The notes: generated from the letters alone by a model not told the origin. A stretch of 64,000 nucleotides of DNA from CAZYFH01 sp964646815 (GCA_964646815.1 CAZYFH010000001.1:1-64000), one strand, 5' to 3'. Counted from the stretch's first letter, positions 35,452 through 44,003 are shown. Made by a program: numbers and translations.

Positions 35452-36174
35452 ATGACAGGGGCGATTGCCTGGAGCCTCGAGCGTGTCGGGGATGCCGCCC
35501 TGGCGCTGGCGTTCGATGAGCGGATTGACCCGGTGATCAATGATCGGGCCGTCCGCGTCGCGGCCGCGGTGCGGGGCGCCGGGCATCCTGGTGTACGCGA
35601 CGTCGTCGACAGTTACGCCGCGGTGACGGTGCACTTTGATCCGCTGCGGACCGACGTCGACGCGCTCGCGCGCGATCTCAAGCGGGAAGCGCGAAGCACG
35701 GCGGGACCCGGCGCCCACGCGTCAAGGCCGTCGCGCGAGTTCCGGATTCCGGTTCGTTATGGCGGGGTGCACGGTCCCGATCTGGCGGACGTGGCGGCGT
35801 TCGGCCGGTGCAGCGAGGCGGCGGTCGTGGAACGTCATGTGGCTCGAGTATATCGAGTGTACATGCTGGGATTCTTGCCCGGGTTCGCGTACCTGGCGGA
35901 GGTCGACCCGGCGATCGCCGCGCCGCGGCAGACCACCCCGCGGCTGCGCGTCCCGGCGGGGTCTGTCGGGATTGCGAACGGGCAAACCGGCGTCTATCCG
36001 GTCGAGGCTCCGGGTGGGTGGCAGATCATCGGGCAGACCCCAACGCCGATGTATGCGCCGGCGCGCGCCGATCCGTTCCTGCTGCACGCCGGTGACGCGG
36101 TTCGCTTCACGGCGATCGGCGAGGCTGAGTTTTGTCGGCTGGCTGCCGGCTCGCAGCCAACGGTCATCGAGTGA
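35452..36174 (+). CDS. pxpB: 5-oxoprolinase subunit PxpB
   Basis: PxpB with PxpA and PxpC hydrolyses 5-oxoproline (pyroglutamate) to glutamate using ATP. The 240-residue KipI-family protein has VTVHFDPLRTDVDAL, EFRIPVRYGGVHGPDL, VYRVYMLGFLPGFAYLAEVDP, APRQTTPRLRVPAGSVGIA and TGVYPVEAPGGWQIIGQT, all standard. It is 13 bp ahead of pxpC on the same strand. pxpA, the third subunit usually adjacent, is not in the window. Confidence 0.93.
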   Translation: MTGAIAWSLERVGDAALALAFDERIDPVINDRAVRVAAAVRGAGHPGVRDVVDSYAAVTVHFDPLRTDVDALARDLKREARSTAGPGAHASRPSREFRIPVRYGGVHGPDLADVAAFGRCSEAAVVERHVARVYRVYMLGFLPGFAYLAEVDPAIAAPRQTTPRLRVPAGSVGIANGQTGVYPVEAPGGWQIIGQTPTPMYAPARADPFLLHAGDAVRFTAIGEAEFCRLAAGSQPTVIE

Positions 36175-36187
36175 GAACGTCAGGCGA

Positions 36188-37147
36188 ATGGCTACATTAG
36201 GCCACGAACGAACGGGAATTGCCGTGCGGAAGGCTGGGCTGCTCACCACCGTCCAGGACATTGGGCGCTGGGGTTTCCAACGCTTCGGCGTCCCGGTGGC
36301 CGGACCCATGGACGTCCTGTCGCATCGCGCGGCCAATGTGCTCGTGGGCAACGCGTCGTCGGCGGCCACCCTTGAAGTGACGCTCGTGGGACCCGAACTC
36401 GACTTCCAACAAGACGCGCGGTTTGCGGTGACCGGGGCGGCATTCGACGTGCGTCTCGATGGCGCCTCGATCCCGAACGATGTGGCGGTCCGAGCGCGGG
36501 CGGGACAGCGGCTGGTCTTCGGGCGCTGTCGCCGCGGCGCCCGCGCCTATATCGGAGTCGCTGGGGGTATCGGGGTCCCGCTCGTTCTCGGGAGCCGGGC
36601 CACGCATCTCGGGAGCCGGATGGGGGGCGTCGACGGTCGCGCGCTACGTCCTGGCGATCTGGTCTTCCTTGGTCGTTGCACTACACGGGCCGCCGCGCCG
36701 CCGCGGTCGCGCTGGACGCCGCGCATGCTACCCGCCGGCGGCGCGCGCGTACGGGTGCTGATGGGTCCGCATCACCTGCGCTTCGACCCGCGCTCGATCG
36801 ATGCGTTCGGCCGGGAGCGCTATGTCGTGACCCCGCAGTCCGATCGGATGGGGTATCGTCTTCGAGGCGCGCCGCTGACCGTCCACGCGGGCGGAGATCT
36901 CTTGTCGACCGCAACGCCGCCGGGTGCGATTCAGGTGCCGCCGCTCGGCGAGCCGATCCTCCTGATGGCTGATCGACAAACCGCCGGCGGCTACCCGCGG
37001 ATTGCGACGGTGATCACCTCTGATATCCCGGTCGTCGCGCAGCTCGCGCCGGGCGACTGGATCGAGTTCGCGCCGTGCGATCAGGCGACGGCACTGCGGG
37101 CGCTCATCGCCGACGAAAGAACCGTGCTCGGTCAGGAGGATGGGTGA
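36188..37147 (+). CDS. pxpC: 5-oxoprolinase subunit PxpC
   Basis: This KipA/AHS2-family subunit of 319 residues starts at ATG 36188; GTG 36221, closer to the conserved AVRKAGLLTTVQDIGRWGFQRFGVP, is an alternative. Further signatures are AGPMDVLSHRAANVLVGN, ARAYIGVAGGIGVPLVLGS, VTPQSDRMGYRLRGAPL, and ILLMADRQTAGGYPRIATV. It works with PxpB in ATP-dependent 5-oxoproline cleavage. Its stop overlaps the murB start (GTGA), which ties it to cell-wall synthesis genes rather than to amino acid transport. Confidence 0.93.
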   Translation: MATLGHERTGIAVRKAGLLTTVQDIGRWGFQRFGVPVAGPMDVLSHRAANVLVGNASSAATLEVTLVGPELDFQQDARFAVTGAAFDVRLDGASIPNDVAVRARAGQRLVFGRCRRGARAYIGVAGGIGVPLVLGSRATHLGSRMGGVDGRALRPGDLVFLGRCTTRAAAPPRSRWTPRMLPAGGARVRVLMGPHHLRFDPRSIDAFGRERYVVTPQSDRMGYRLRGAPLTVHAGGDLLSTATPPGAIQVPPLGEPILLMADRQTAGGYPRIATVITSDIPVVAQLAPGDWIEFAPCDQATALRALIADERTVLGQEDG

Positions 37148-38094
37148 CGCCTTGCTCGCCGTCGGCGGCGGACCGGGTACTGTCCCACGCACTGGGCGAT
37201 CGGCTCCGGCGTCAGGTGCCACTCGCCCCGTTGTCAACCTTTGGCGCCGGCGGTGACGCCGACTGGCTTGTCGAGGCGCGGACACCAGGCGACGTGTGTC
37301 ACGCGCTGGGTGCCGCGGCGGATGCTGGCGTCGGTGTCACTCTGCTCGGCGGCGGATCCAACGTGCTGGTAGGTGACGGCGGCGTGCGCGGCCTGGTGGT
37401 CCGCCTGCGCCACGGGTCGATTGGCCGGATTGGTCCCCGGGTCGTGCGCGCGGCGGCCGGAGTGACCCTCAACGGTCTCGTCCGCTGGACCATCACGCGA
37501 GGGTTGGGTGGCCTGGAGGGGTGGGCCGGAACCCCAGGGACGGTCGGTGGCGCCGTCTATGGCAACGCCCACTTCCAGGGCCGATTGCTCGGCGACGAAG
37601 TGGTACGCGTTGGCCTAGCGAACGCTGACGGGGAGGAGCACGCCGTTGCCAACGCAGCCATGGAGTTCGGGTACGACCGGAGCCGATTGCAACGGACATC
37701 GGAGGCGGCGTTGTGGGCAGAGTTCCGGGTCGACGCGGGTGACCCGGTTCGATTGCGTGCGCTTGCGCGGGCGGCGCTGGCCTACCGGAAACGAACACAG
37801 CCACTCGACGTTCCGAGCGCCGGTTGCATCTTCCGTAACCTTGACCCCGACACCGAGGGCATTCCGCGCGATCTCCCGCCGTCGGCCGGCGCGCTGATCG
37901 CACGAGCCGGCTTGAAGGGCGCGGCCGTGGGACGCGCGCGCGTCTCCGAGGTGCACGCGAACTTCATCGTGTGCGACGGCCAAGTGTCGGCGCGCGAGAT
38001 TCGGTCGCTCATCGAGCGGTGCCGTGCCGAGGTGGAAGCGATGTTCGGCGTGACTCTGCGGCGAGAGGTGGTCTATTTAGGGGAGTTCTCGTAG
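37144..38094 (+). CDS. murB: UDP-N-acetylenolpyruvoylglucosamine reductase
   Basis: MurB reduces UDP-GlcNAc-enolpyruvate to UDP-MurNAc with NADPH and FAD. The 316-residue protein starts at GTG 37144 in the pxpC stop. It has PLSTFGAGGDADWLVEA, GVTLLGGGSNVLVGDGGVRGLVV (FAD-binding), GLGGLEGWAGTPGTVGGAVYGNA, AALAYRKRTQPLDVPSAGCIFRNL and AGLKGAAVGRARVSEVHANFIV. The segment that holds the proton-donating Ser in E. coli reads SAGCIFRN here, with Cys at that position, as seen in other type II enzymes. murA follows 110 bp later. Confidence 0.94.
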   Translation: MTPCSPSAADRVLSHALGDRLRRQVPLAPLSTFGAGGDADWLVEARTPGDVCHALGAAADAGVGVTLLGGGSNVLVGDGGVRGLVVRLRHGSIGRIGPRVVRAAAGVTLNGLVRWTITRGLGGLEGWAGTPGTVGGAVYGNAHFQGRLLGDEVVRVGLANADGEEHAVANAAMEFGYDRSRLQRTSEAALWAEFRVDAGDPVRLRALARAALAYRKRTQPLDVPSAGCIFRNLDPDTEGIPRDLPPSAGALIARAGLKGAAVGRARVSEVHANFIVCDGQVSAREIRSLIERCRAEVEAMFGVTLRREVVYLGEFS

Positions 38095-38137
38095 GCCGTT
38101 GTGCTGAACGTAAAGAGAGTTTCTCGTTCGTATTTGA

Positions 38138-38150
38138 CCGTTGGCAACGG
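38138..38150. promoter_or_regulatory. 13-bp palindrome upstream of murA, possible operator
   Basis: CCGTTGGCAACGG is a perfect 6-bp inverted repeat around one central G, 55 nt before the murA start in the 110-bp murB-murA spacer. Its size fits a dimeric regulator site or a short hairpin. No T-run follows it. Confidence 0.28.
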
Positions 38151-38204
38151 CCCAGGTGCTCACAGCGCGCGGGGGGGCGGCGTGGCGAAGCCTCGTCTAA
38201 TTGG

Positions 38205-39491
38205 ATGATGTCCGAGCGGCTACGAGAATCGACGACGCAGCTTGTCATCGAGGGAGGCCACCGGCTGAGCGGACGAGTCGAGGTCGAGGGCAACAAGAAC
38301 GCGGCGCTGCCCCTGCTGGCCGCCTGCCTGCTGACCGATCAGGCGTGCGAGTTGACCAATGTGCCCAGAATCACGGATGTCATTGCGATGGGCGAGCTGC
38401 TCCGTGGTCTAGGCGCCGAGGTGGACGGGCTTGGCTCGACCACGCTGCGGGTGCACGCCAGAAAGGTCGCCACCGATCGGCCGGATCCGCGTCTCGTTGG
38501 GCGTCTGCGAGGCTCTGTGCTGCTGGTTGGCCCGCTCCTGGCGCGACTCGGACGCGCTCGGCTCGCACCACCAGGTGGGGATTTTCCCGCCCGGCGCACG
38601 CTCGAGGCCCATCTCCAGGCGCTGCGAGCGATGGGCGCGCACGAGGTGGAGGGCCCTGGCCACGCGCTCGACGCCCCAGACGGATTACGTGCTGCCTCGA
38701 TCTATCTCGAGGAAGCGTCGGTCACCGGTACGGAAACTGCCGTGCTCGCGGCGGCTTCGGCCCGCGGCATCTCTGAGATCCGACACGCGGCATGTGAGCC
38801 GCACGTGGTCGAGCTCTGCACGTTTCTCAGACACATGGGTGTTGACATCGAAGGGGCGGGGACGCCGACGATTCGTGTGGCCGGTGGGGCGCACCTGACC
38901 GGTGTCACCCATCGGCTGAGCGGCGACTACATCGAGGCGGGGAGTTGGGCCGTCGTTGCGGCCATCACCGGTGGGGACCTCGAAGTGACGGGTGCCAGGG
39001 GTCGCGACCTTGAGCCCATCACGACCGTACTGCGACGGATGCAGCTGCGGTGCGACGTCGAAGACGGGTGTCTCCGGATTGGCGCGTCGGCCCCGCGCGG
39101 CATCCGGCAGATCACCACGGCGCCGTGGCCAGGATTTCCGAGCGACATGGTTAGCCTCGTAAGTGTGCTCGCAACGCAGGCGGAAGGCCGCACGCTGATT
39201 CACGACTGGATGTATGAGCTACGTCTCTTCGCGCTTGAGCAGCTGAGCGGAATGGGCGCGAACCTGTTTCTCTGCGATCCTCACCGCATGATCATCGACG
39301 GTCCGAGCCAACTCCGCGGTCGTAACCTCGACACACGCGATCTCCGCTCTGGGATGGCGCTCATTGCCGCCGCGCTTGGCGCGAGCGGAGAGAGTCGCGT
39401 GGGGCCGCTGGAGACGGTCCAGCGAGGCTACGCCAACCTCGTCGATCGACTGCGTGCGCTCGGCGCCCGGGTATCCGTCGAATCGGCCTGA
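38205..39491 (+). CDS. murA: UDP-N-acetylglucosamine 1-carboxyvinyltransferase, Cys-to-Asp variant
   Basis: MurA transfers enolpyruvate to UDP-GlcNAc, the first committed step of peptidoglycan synthesis. The 428-residue protein has VEGNKNAALPLLAACLL (catalytic Lys), the six repeated folding units, FPSDMVSLVSVLATQAEG with the catalytic Asp, and GRNLDTRDLRSGMALIAAAL. In the active-site loop the usual PGGCxIG is PPGGDFPARR: Asp at about residue 126 replaces the catalytic/fosfomycin-binding Cys. The same swap makes other MurA enzymes fosfomycin-resistant. ATG 38205 or 38208 may be the start. It ends the nagZ-to-murA run, 8 bp from a convergent gene. Confidence 0.93.
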   Translation: MMSERLRESTTQLVIEGGHRLSGRVEVEGNKNAALPLLAACLLTDQACELTNVPRITDVIAMGELLRGLGAEVDGLGSTTLRVHARKVATDRPDPRLVGRLRGSVLLVGPLLARLGRARLAPPGGDFPARRTLEAHLQALRAMGAHEVEGPGHALDAPDGLRAASIYLEEASVTGTETAVLAAASARGISEIRHAACEPHVVELCTFLRHMGVDIEGAGTPTIRVAGGAHLTGVTHRLSGDYIEAGSWAVVAAITGGDLEVTGARGRDLEPITTVLRRMQLRCDVEDGCLRIGASAPRGIRQITTAPWPGFPSDMVSLVSVLATQAEGRTLIHDWMYELRLFALEQLSGMGANLFLCDPHRMIIDGPSQLRGRNLDTRDLRSGMALIAAALGASGESRVGPLETVQRGYANLVDRLRALGARVSVESA

Positions 39492-39499
39492 GCGTGTGG

Positions 39500-41347
39500 T
39501 CAGCGCGGCGGATCCGGTGGGACTACCGGCCGTCTGGTCCCGGATGGAATCGGGGTCGCTCGTGGTTGGGCCTGCGGCGGGACCTGTGGCGGGGGCGGCG
39601 CCGCCAGCCCGCCGGCGACTGCACCAGCGTTGCTGCTCACGCGAAAGGGCAGTAGGTCTTCTTCGTTGAGATCCAGCACGCGGAGGATGTGCGGCGTTAA
39701 CGTTAGGACGATATCGGTTTCCTGTGTCTCGGTCTTGCTCCGGCCAAACAGGCGTCCGAGCACCGGGATGTTACTTAGTCCAGGGATCCCCTCAAGCACC
39801 TCGCGCTCATCGTCGCGGATCAACCCGGCGAGAATGCTGGTCTCGCCGTCCATGAGTCTGATGGACGTCGTGATTTCTCGGTTCCCGAACTGCGGGAGGT
39901 CGCCAAAGCCTGTTCCGGAGATATTGCTGATCTTCAAACCGAGTTCGAGTGAAACCTCGTCGTTGTGATGGATGCGCGGGGTGATGTCGATGTTGACTCC
40001 GATATTGCGGTAGTTGAACGAGGTGATCGGTTGCTGGCTGATTCCACCGGCGGCGAACGGCGCGAACGTCGTTACCGGGACGGGCACCTCCTCGCCGAAG
40101 GCGGCCGTTGCCGCTACCCCATCGGAGGTCCGCAAGTGAGGGTTGGCTAGGACGCGCGTGTTGGAGTTACTCTCGAGCAGGCGCACGAACAGGCTCGGCA
40201 GGTTGGCGACGAAGACGTCGGACCCAGACAGCCCGCGGACGTCGTCCAGGCTAAGTCCGGTGGACTCGTTGATGCCGATCACCGCGTCGAGACCGAAGGT
40301 GCCAGGCGAGGCGAATTGCAGCCCGTACTCGCGCAACGTCTGTCGATCGGCCTCGAGGAGCTGGACCTCGATCACGACCTCTGCGCGCGCCTTGTCGATG
40401 GCCTTGAGGAGTCTGGCCGCCGCCTCGATGCGTTCGGGCGTGTCCTTGATCGAGATGGCGTTCGTGGCGGTTATCGGTGCAAGTCGACGCAGGTCGATCA
40501 CGAGGCGCAGCAGGTCAATCGTCTCCGCGACGTTGGCGTTGCTGAGATAGAACGTGCGCACGATCTCTTCTTCGTACTCCCGCCGCTTGGCGGGGGTATC
40601 CGGGATGATCGTCACGGTTTGCGGCGCAGTGACACGGAAAAAGTTCTGGGTGGTGGCGGCCACGGATGCCAACGCTGTGTCGAACGTGGTCGCCCGCAGG
40701 TCGATGGAGATGATCGAATCGCGAAACGCGGGGTCGAAGATCATGTTGACGCTGCCAAACTGCCCCAGCGCCGAGAAGACCGCGCGCACGCTGGCCTCTC
40801 GGAACACGACAGTGTCGGGGAGCGCGACGCCGCGCGGAACATCGAGTCCTGGCGGCGCGGCATCGCGGGTCCGGTCGATGAGCGCTTCGAGCTCGGTCTG
40901 ACCCTCCTCGCGTGCGGCGAGCTTGGTCCGGACCTTGTGTCGCGTGTCCCGCAGCTCGCGCACGATGTCACCTACGGTGGGGTTGAGGTCGTGGGCGATC
41001 TGATACTCGGCCAGCGCGGCCTCCCACTGCGAGAGCCGGGACAGGCGACGGCCTTCGGCATAGTGGGCCTGCGCGGCCCGCATCTTTGCGCGGTCGAGCG
41101 CGAGTTGTGCGTCGCGGTCGCCCGGCTTCTCCTGGAGGGCCCGGGTGTATTCGACCACCGCGCGGTCGTAGTCGCGTTCGAACTCTGCCTGCTGCGCCGC
41201 GCGGAACGAGGCGCTCGTTGCGCAGCCGGCGGCGGTGACGGCGAAGGCGACGAGCGCGACGGCGAGCGTGGGCGCCGAGTTGGTTCTGGTCTGGCTGATA
41301 GCTGACGAAGGCCCTCTAGCGGCCAAACGTGTCGTCGGTGATGACAT
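39500..41347 (-). CDS. TPR-containing secretin lipoprotein (GspD/PilQ family)
   Basis: This 615-residue outer-membrane secretin-like protein has a signal ending VAFAVTAAGC, a lipobox with Cys at residue 42. A TPR region follows (residues about 45-130, AEFERDYDRAVVEYTRALQEKPGD, SQWEAALAEYQIAHDLNP). Then come secretin N-domains (SVRAVFSALGQFGSVNMIFDP; EIVRTFYLSNANVAETIDLL) and a C-terminal secretin domain (IGVNIDITPRIHHNDEVSLEL, REITTSIRLMDGETSILAGL, GIPGLSNIPVLGRLFG, TDIVLTLTPHILR) with a Pro-rich tail. It differs from PilQ at 56752. No secretion ATPase is adjacent. The chosen ATG overlaps lolA by 32 bp. Confidence 0.87.
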   Translation of the reverse strand: MSSPTTRLAARGPSSAISQTRTNSAPTLAVALVAFAVTAAGCATSASFRAAQQAEFERDYDRAVVEYTRALQEKPGDRDAQLALDRAKMRAAQAHYAEGRRLSRLSQWEAALAEYQIAHDLNPTVGDIVRELRDTRHKVRTKLAAREEGQTELEALIDRTRDAAPPGLDVPRGVALPDTVVFREASVRAVFSALGQFGSVNMIFDPAFRDSIISIDLRATTFDTALASVAATTQNFFRVTAPQTVTIIPDTPAKRREYEEEIVRTFYLSNANVAETIDLLRLVIDLRRLAPITATNAISIKDTPERIEAAARLLKAIDKARAEVVIEVQLLEADRQTLREYGLQFASPGTFGLDAVIGINESTGLSLDDVRGLSGSDVFVANLPSLFVRLLESNSNTRVLANPHLRTSDGVAATAAFGEEVPVPVTTFAPFAAGGISQQPITSFNYRNIGVNIDITPRIHHNDEVSLELGLKISNISGTGFGDLPQFGNREITTSIRLMDGETSILAGLIRDDEREVLEGIPGLSNIPVLGRLFGRSKTETQETDIVLTLTPHILRVLDLNEEDLLPFRVSSNAGAVAGGLAAPPPPQVPPQAQPRATPIPSGTRRPVVPPDPPR

Positions 41348-42002
41348 CGGTGTCTCGAGGGATCTCGAACGCAAACACATTATCGGACAAACCTCGGTTT
41401 TCCTTGAGGTTCGAGAACAGAAATGTGGACACGGCACCCTGGAAATCGGTTGTCGCCATCCGCCGGATCTCAAGGTTAGATCGGTCGACCGTCAGTTCGA
41501 GCCATTCGTAGTCAGCGTCGGCCCGGAGTGGTGTCAGCCGGATGACCCAGGTGCCCCTGGGCGCATCGGGCGCCGCGGCGTGGCTAGCGGTGAAATCGCG
41601 CGCGAGATCGCCACGGCCGGCGAGGAAAGCCGCAGGATTTGACGCACCGACGTCGGGGGGGACCTGGCTTACGATCACCTCGTGATCGTCAGGAAAGTGC
41701 GCGTACACGGTCTCCCCGTCGGAGACGAACTGCTTCGGCTCGGGCGAGGTGTAGTCGAATCGCCAACGGCCGGGCCGCTTAACCTGTACGACACCCCGCT
41801 CCACATCGGTCGTCGTGAGCAAGCCGCCAGAGATGCGGTGCTCGAAATCGGCGGAAAAGTCGCGGACGGTCGCGTATCGTGCCTGCAGCGCGTGGACGAG
41901 TTCTTCGACTGGCGGTGCGCCAGGCGCCTGACCGTCGGGTTGGGCTGGCAGGCTGGTGAAGGCCACGCATGTGAGCGCGAGGCAGGCCGACGGTGCTCGC
42001 AC
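41316..42002 (-). CDS. lolA: Outer-membrane lipoprotein carrier protein LolA
   Basis: LolA ferries lipoproteins through the periplasm. From GTG 42002 the protein is 228 residues, with a signal peptide (VRAPSACLALTCVAFTSLPAQ). A LolA domain follows: ELVHALQARYATVRDFSADFEHR, GVVQVKRPGRWRFDYTSPEPKQFVSDGETVYAHFP, and DYEWLELTVDRSNLEIRRMATTDFQGAVSTFLFSNLKEN. The start chosen lies 5 bp after the rhodanese-like gene stop; an upstream ATG (42089) would overlap that gene. The secretin lipoprotein next door could be a client, though this is only positional. Confidence 0.88.
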   Translation of the reverse strand: MRAPSACLALTCVAFTSLPAQPDGQAPGAPPVEELVHALQARYATVRDFSADFEHRISGGLLTTTDVERGVVQVKRPGRWRFDYTSPEPKQFVSDGETVYAHFPDDHEVIVSQVPPDVGASNPAAFLAGRGDLARDFTASHAAAPDAPRGTWVIRLTPLRADADYEWLELTVDRSNLEIRRMATTDFQGAVSTFLFSNLKENRGLSDNVFAFEIPRDTDVITDDTFGR

Positions 42003-42007
42003 GAGAC

Positions 42008-42382
42008 TCAGCCTTTGAGAGCGCCGGCGACTGGCGGCTTCTGCTTCGGCGCGTCTTTGGCTTCGGTTGGCAGCTTCGCGGCCAGCCACTCGGCGATACC
42101 TCCTTTGAGCACGCTGGCGCGATAGCCGTCTCGGATGAGAGCCGCAGCGACGCGAGCGCTGACAATCTCCTCCGGGTCAGAGTCGTACGCGACGACATCG
42201 CGGTCGCGTGGGAGCGACGACGCATCGAACTCGGGCGGAGCAAGGCGAATGGCACCCGGGAGCTGCACGGTGCTGTGCTCGTAGGGGTACTTCAATCGAA
42301 CATCAACGATGACCGGCGCGGCGGCCGCGTCTCTTTCGAGATGCGCCTGCAGTGCTTCCTTCGTGATCCGAAGAATTGGCAT
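42008..42382 (-). CDS. Rhodanese-like domain protein lacking the catalytic Cys
   Basis: This 124-residue protein begins MPILRITKEALQAHLE and has a rhodanese fold: VIVDVRLKYPYEHSTVQLPGAIRLAP (the CH2A-type start), VVAYDSDPEEIVSARVAAALIRDGY and VLKGGIAEWLAA. The active-site loop, normally YCxxPxxxxS, reads YDSDPEEIVS: Asp replaces the persulfide-forming Cys, so sulfurtransferase activity is not expected. It may act as a binding or regulatory domain. It follows the FmdB gene and precedes lolA by 5 bp. Confidence 0.82.
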   Translation of the reverse strand: MPILRITKEALQAHLERDAAAAPVIVDVRLKYPYEHSTVQLPGAIRLAPPEFDASSLPRDRDVVAYDSDPEEIVSARVAAALIRDGYRASVLKGGIAEWLAAKLPTEAKDAPKQKPPVAGALKG

Positions 42383-42451
42383 GGCGGTATTGTCGAGGTC
42401 CGTCACGAACGGTGTCAAGACACCGCGGTCACCCACGAGGCTCAACCCCAG

Positions 42452-42679
42452 TCAGTTAATCGAGAATGTGCCGGGTCCGCGCGGGTCACCGCACACGCCA
42501 CGCGGGTGAACCGCATACCGTTCATGGCCAACGGACGACGTCGGCGACACGGCGAACACGGCGATCTGGCGCGAGAGGTTCGCGCCGTTACAGCTCTGGC
42601 AGAGGAGAAGGCGCTGGCCTCTGACGATCGCTTTGAACGCGTGGCCACACTGGTCGCAAGCGTACTCGTAGATGGGCAT
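42452..42679 (-). CDS. FmdB-family zinc ribbon protein
   Basis: This 75-residue protein begins MPIYEYACDQCGHAFKAIV and has a second CxxC (CQSC) and ANLSRQIAVFAV, the pattern of FmdB-type zinc ribbons, once linked to formamidase/amidase regulation but of general unknown role. An upstream start is possible, but MPIYEY is the conserved beginning. It heads a minus-strand run with the rhodanese-like gene, lolA and the secretin, divergent from the broken ilvA (35 bp). Confidence 0.85.
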   Translation of the reverse strand: MPIYEYACDQCGHAFKAIVRGQRLLLCQSCNGANLSRQIAVFAVSPTSSVGHERYAVHPRGVCGDPRGPGTFSIN

Positions 42680-42713
42680 TTCTGTGCCGTCGATAGAGTA
42701 AGCCGAGAACACC

Positions 42714-44003
42714 ATGACGACGGACCCCACCAGCGACGTGACGTTGCGGCAGATCCTGAACAGTCGAGTCTATGACGTTGCACGCGAAACCGCACTCGAC
42801 GACGCCCAACGGCTCTCCGCGCGATACGCGAACAGCATCCTGTTCAAGCGCGAGGACCTGCAGCCGGTCTTCAGTTTCAAGGTGCGGCGCGTTTAGCAGA
42901 CTCTGCCATCTCTCCGACGCAGAGCGGACTGGCGGCGTGATCTGCGCGTCGGCCGGCAACCATGCCCAGCGTATGGGACATGTGGCCCGCCACCTCGGCA
43001 TTCGCGCGCAAATCGTCACACGCCGCACCACGCCGGCGCTCAAGGTCGAGGCCGGCGCGGCTCTTGGTGCCAACGTAGAGCTTAACGGTGACGACTATCA
43101 GGCCGTCGAGGCCCATTGCAAGCAGCTCGTCTCATCGACCGGCTGACCTATGTCCATCTGTTCGATGAGCCGCTGGTCATCTCGAGTCAGGGCACGATCG
43201 GTGACGAGATCGTCCGGCAGAGCCCTGTCCGACTGGACGCCGTGTTCGTGCCGGTCGGCGGCGGCGGTCTGATTGCCGGTATTGGAAGCTACGTGAAGGT
43301 GCTGACGCCCGAGGTGCGCATCGTGGGGGTCGACCTCTACGAATCAGATGCGATGTATCGATCCCTGGCGGCAGGACGGCGCATCCGATTCGACAGGGTC
43401 GGCATCTTGGCTGATGGGGTGGCGGTCCGCGATACGCGCACCGTCGCGGAGTCTGCTGGTGCCCTCGTGGTCGCGGGTGTCCGCGCCGCGGTGATGCGCG
43501 ACGGGATCAGTCACCAGCGGTTCGTGGTCATCCTGAGCGGGCGCCAAGATGAATTTCGATCGGCTTCGTTTCGTCTCGGAGCAGGCCGAGTTCGGCGAGG
43601 CGCGCGAGGCGGTGTTCGGCGTGGCGATTCCGGAACGACCGGGGGCATTCAGGCCGCGCGCAACTACGCGACGATGGTTCTCTTCGCGGACGAGATGGCG
43701 ATGCTCCATGTCCGGCACTTGGTCGGAGGACGCGCGCCGAGATCGCGGGAGGAATACCTGTGTCGGTTTGAGTGTCCCGAGCGTCCGGGCGCGCTCATGT
43801 AGTTTCTTGAGACGCTGGGTGAGCGCTGGAACAGTACCCAGTTTCACTATTGTAATCACGGGTCTGATTTGGGACGCGCGCTGGCTGCGTTCGAGGTGCC
43901 AGCAGCCGAACGCCCTGCCTTCGACGCCTTTCTCGACACACTCGGCTATCGGGATGTCGTGGAGGCGGACAATCGCGCCTACGATCTCTTTCTGGGCTCC
44001 TAG
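42714..44003 (+). pseudogene. ilvA: Threonine ammonia-lyase (biosynthetic IlvA), multiply broken
   Basis: The PLP domain is recognisable (SILFKREDLQPVFSFKV, then in another frame CHLSDAERTGGVICASAGNH, then FVPVGGGGLIAGIGSYVK and ESDAMYRSLAAGRRI). Two C-terminal ACT-like repeats follow (FGVAIPERPGAF; RFECPERPGALM). Frameshifts occur near 42886, 43140, 43540 and 43650. A segment of about 40 residues before the ESAGALVVAG motif and another of about 25 in the first ACT repeat are deleted. An in-frame TAG (43800) replaces the Lys of ALMKFLETL. The mixture of deletions, shifts and a nonsense codon marks true decay. Its stop shares the CTAG with the stop of convergent thrC. Confidence 0.88.
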
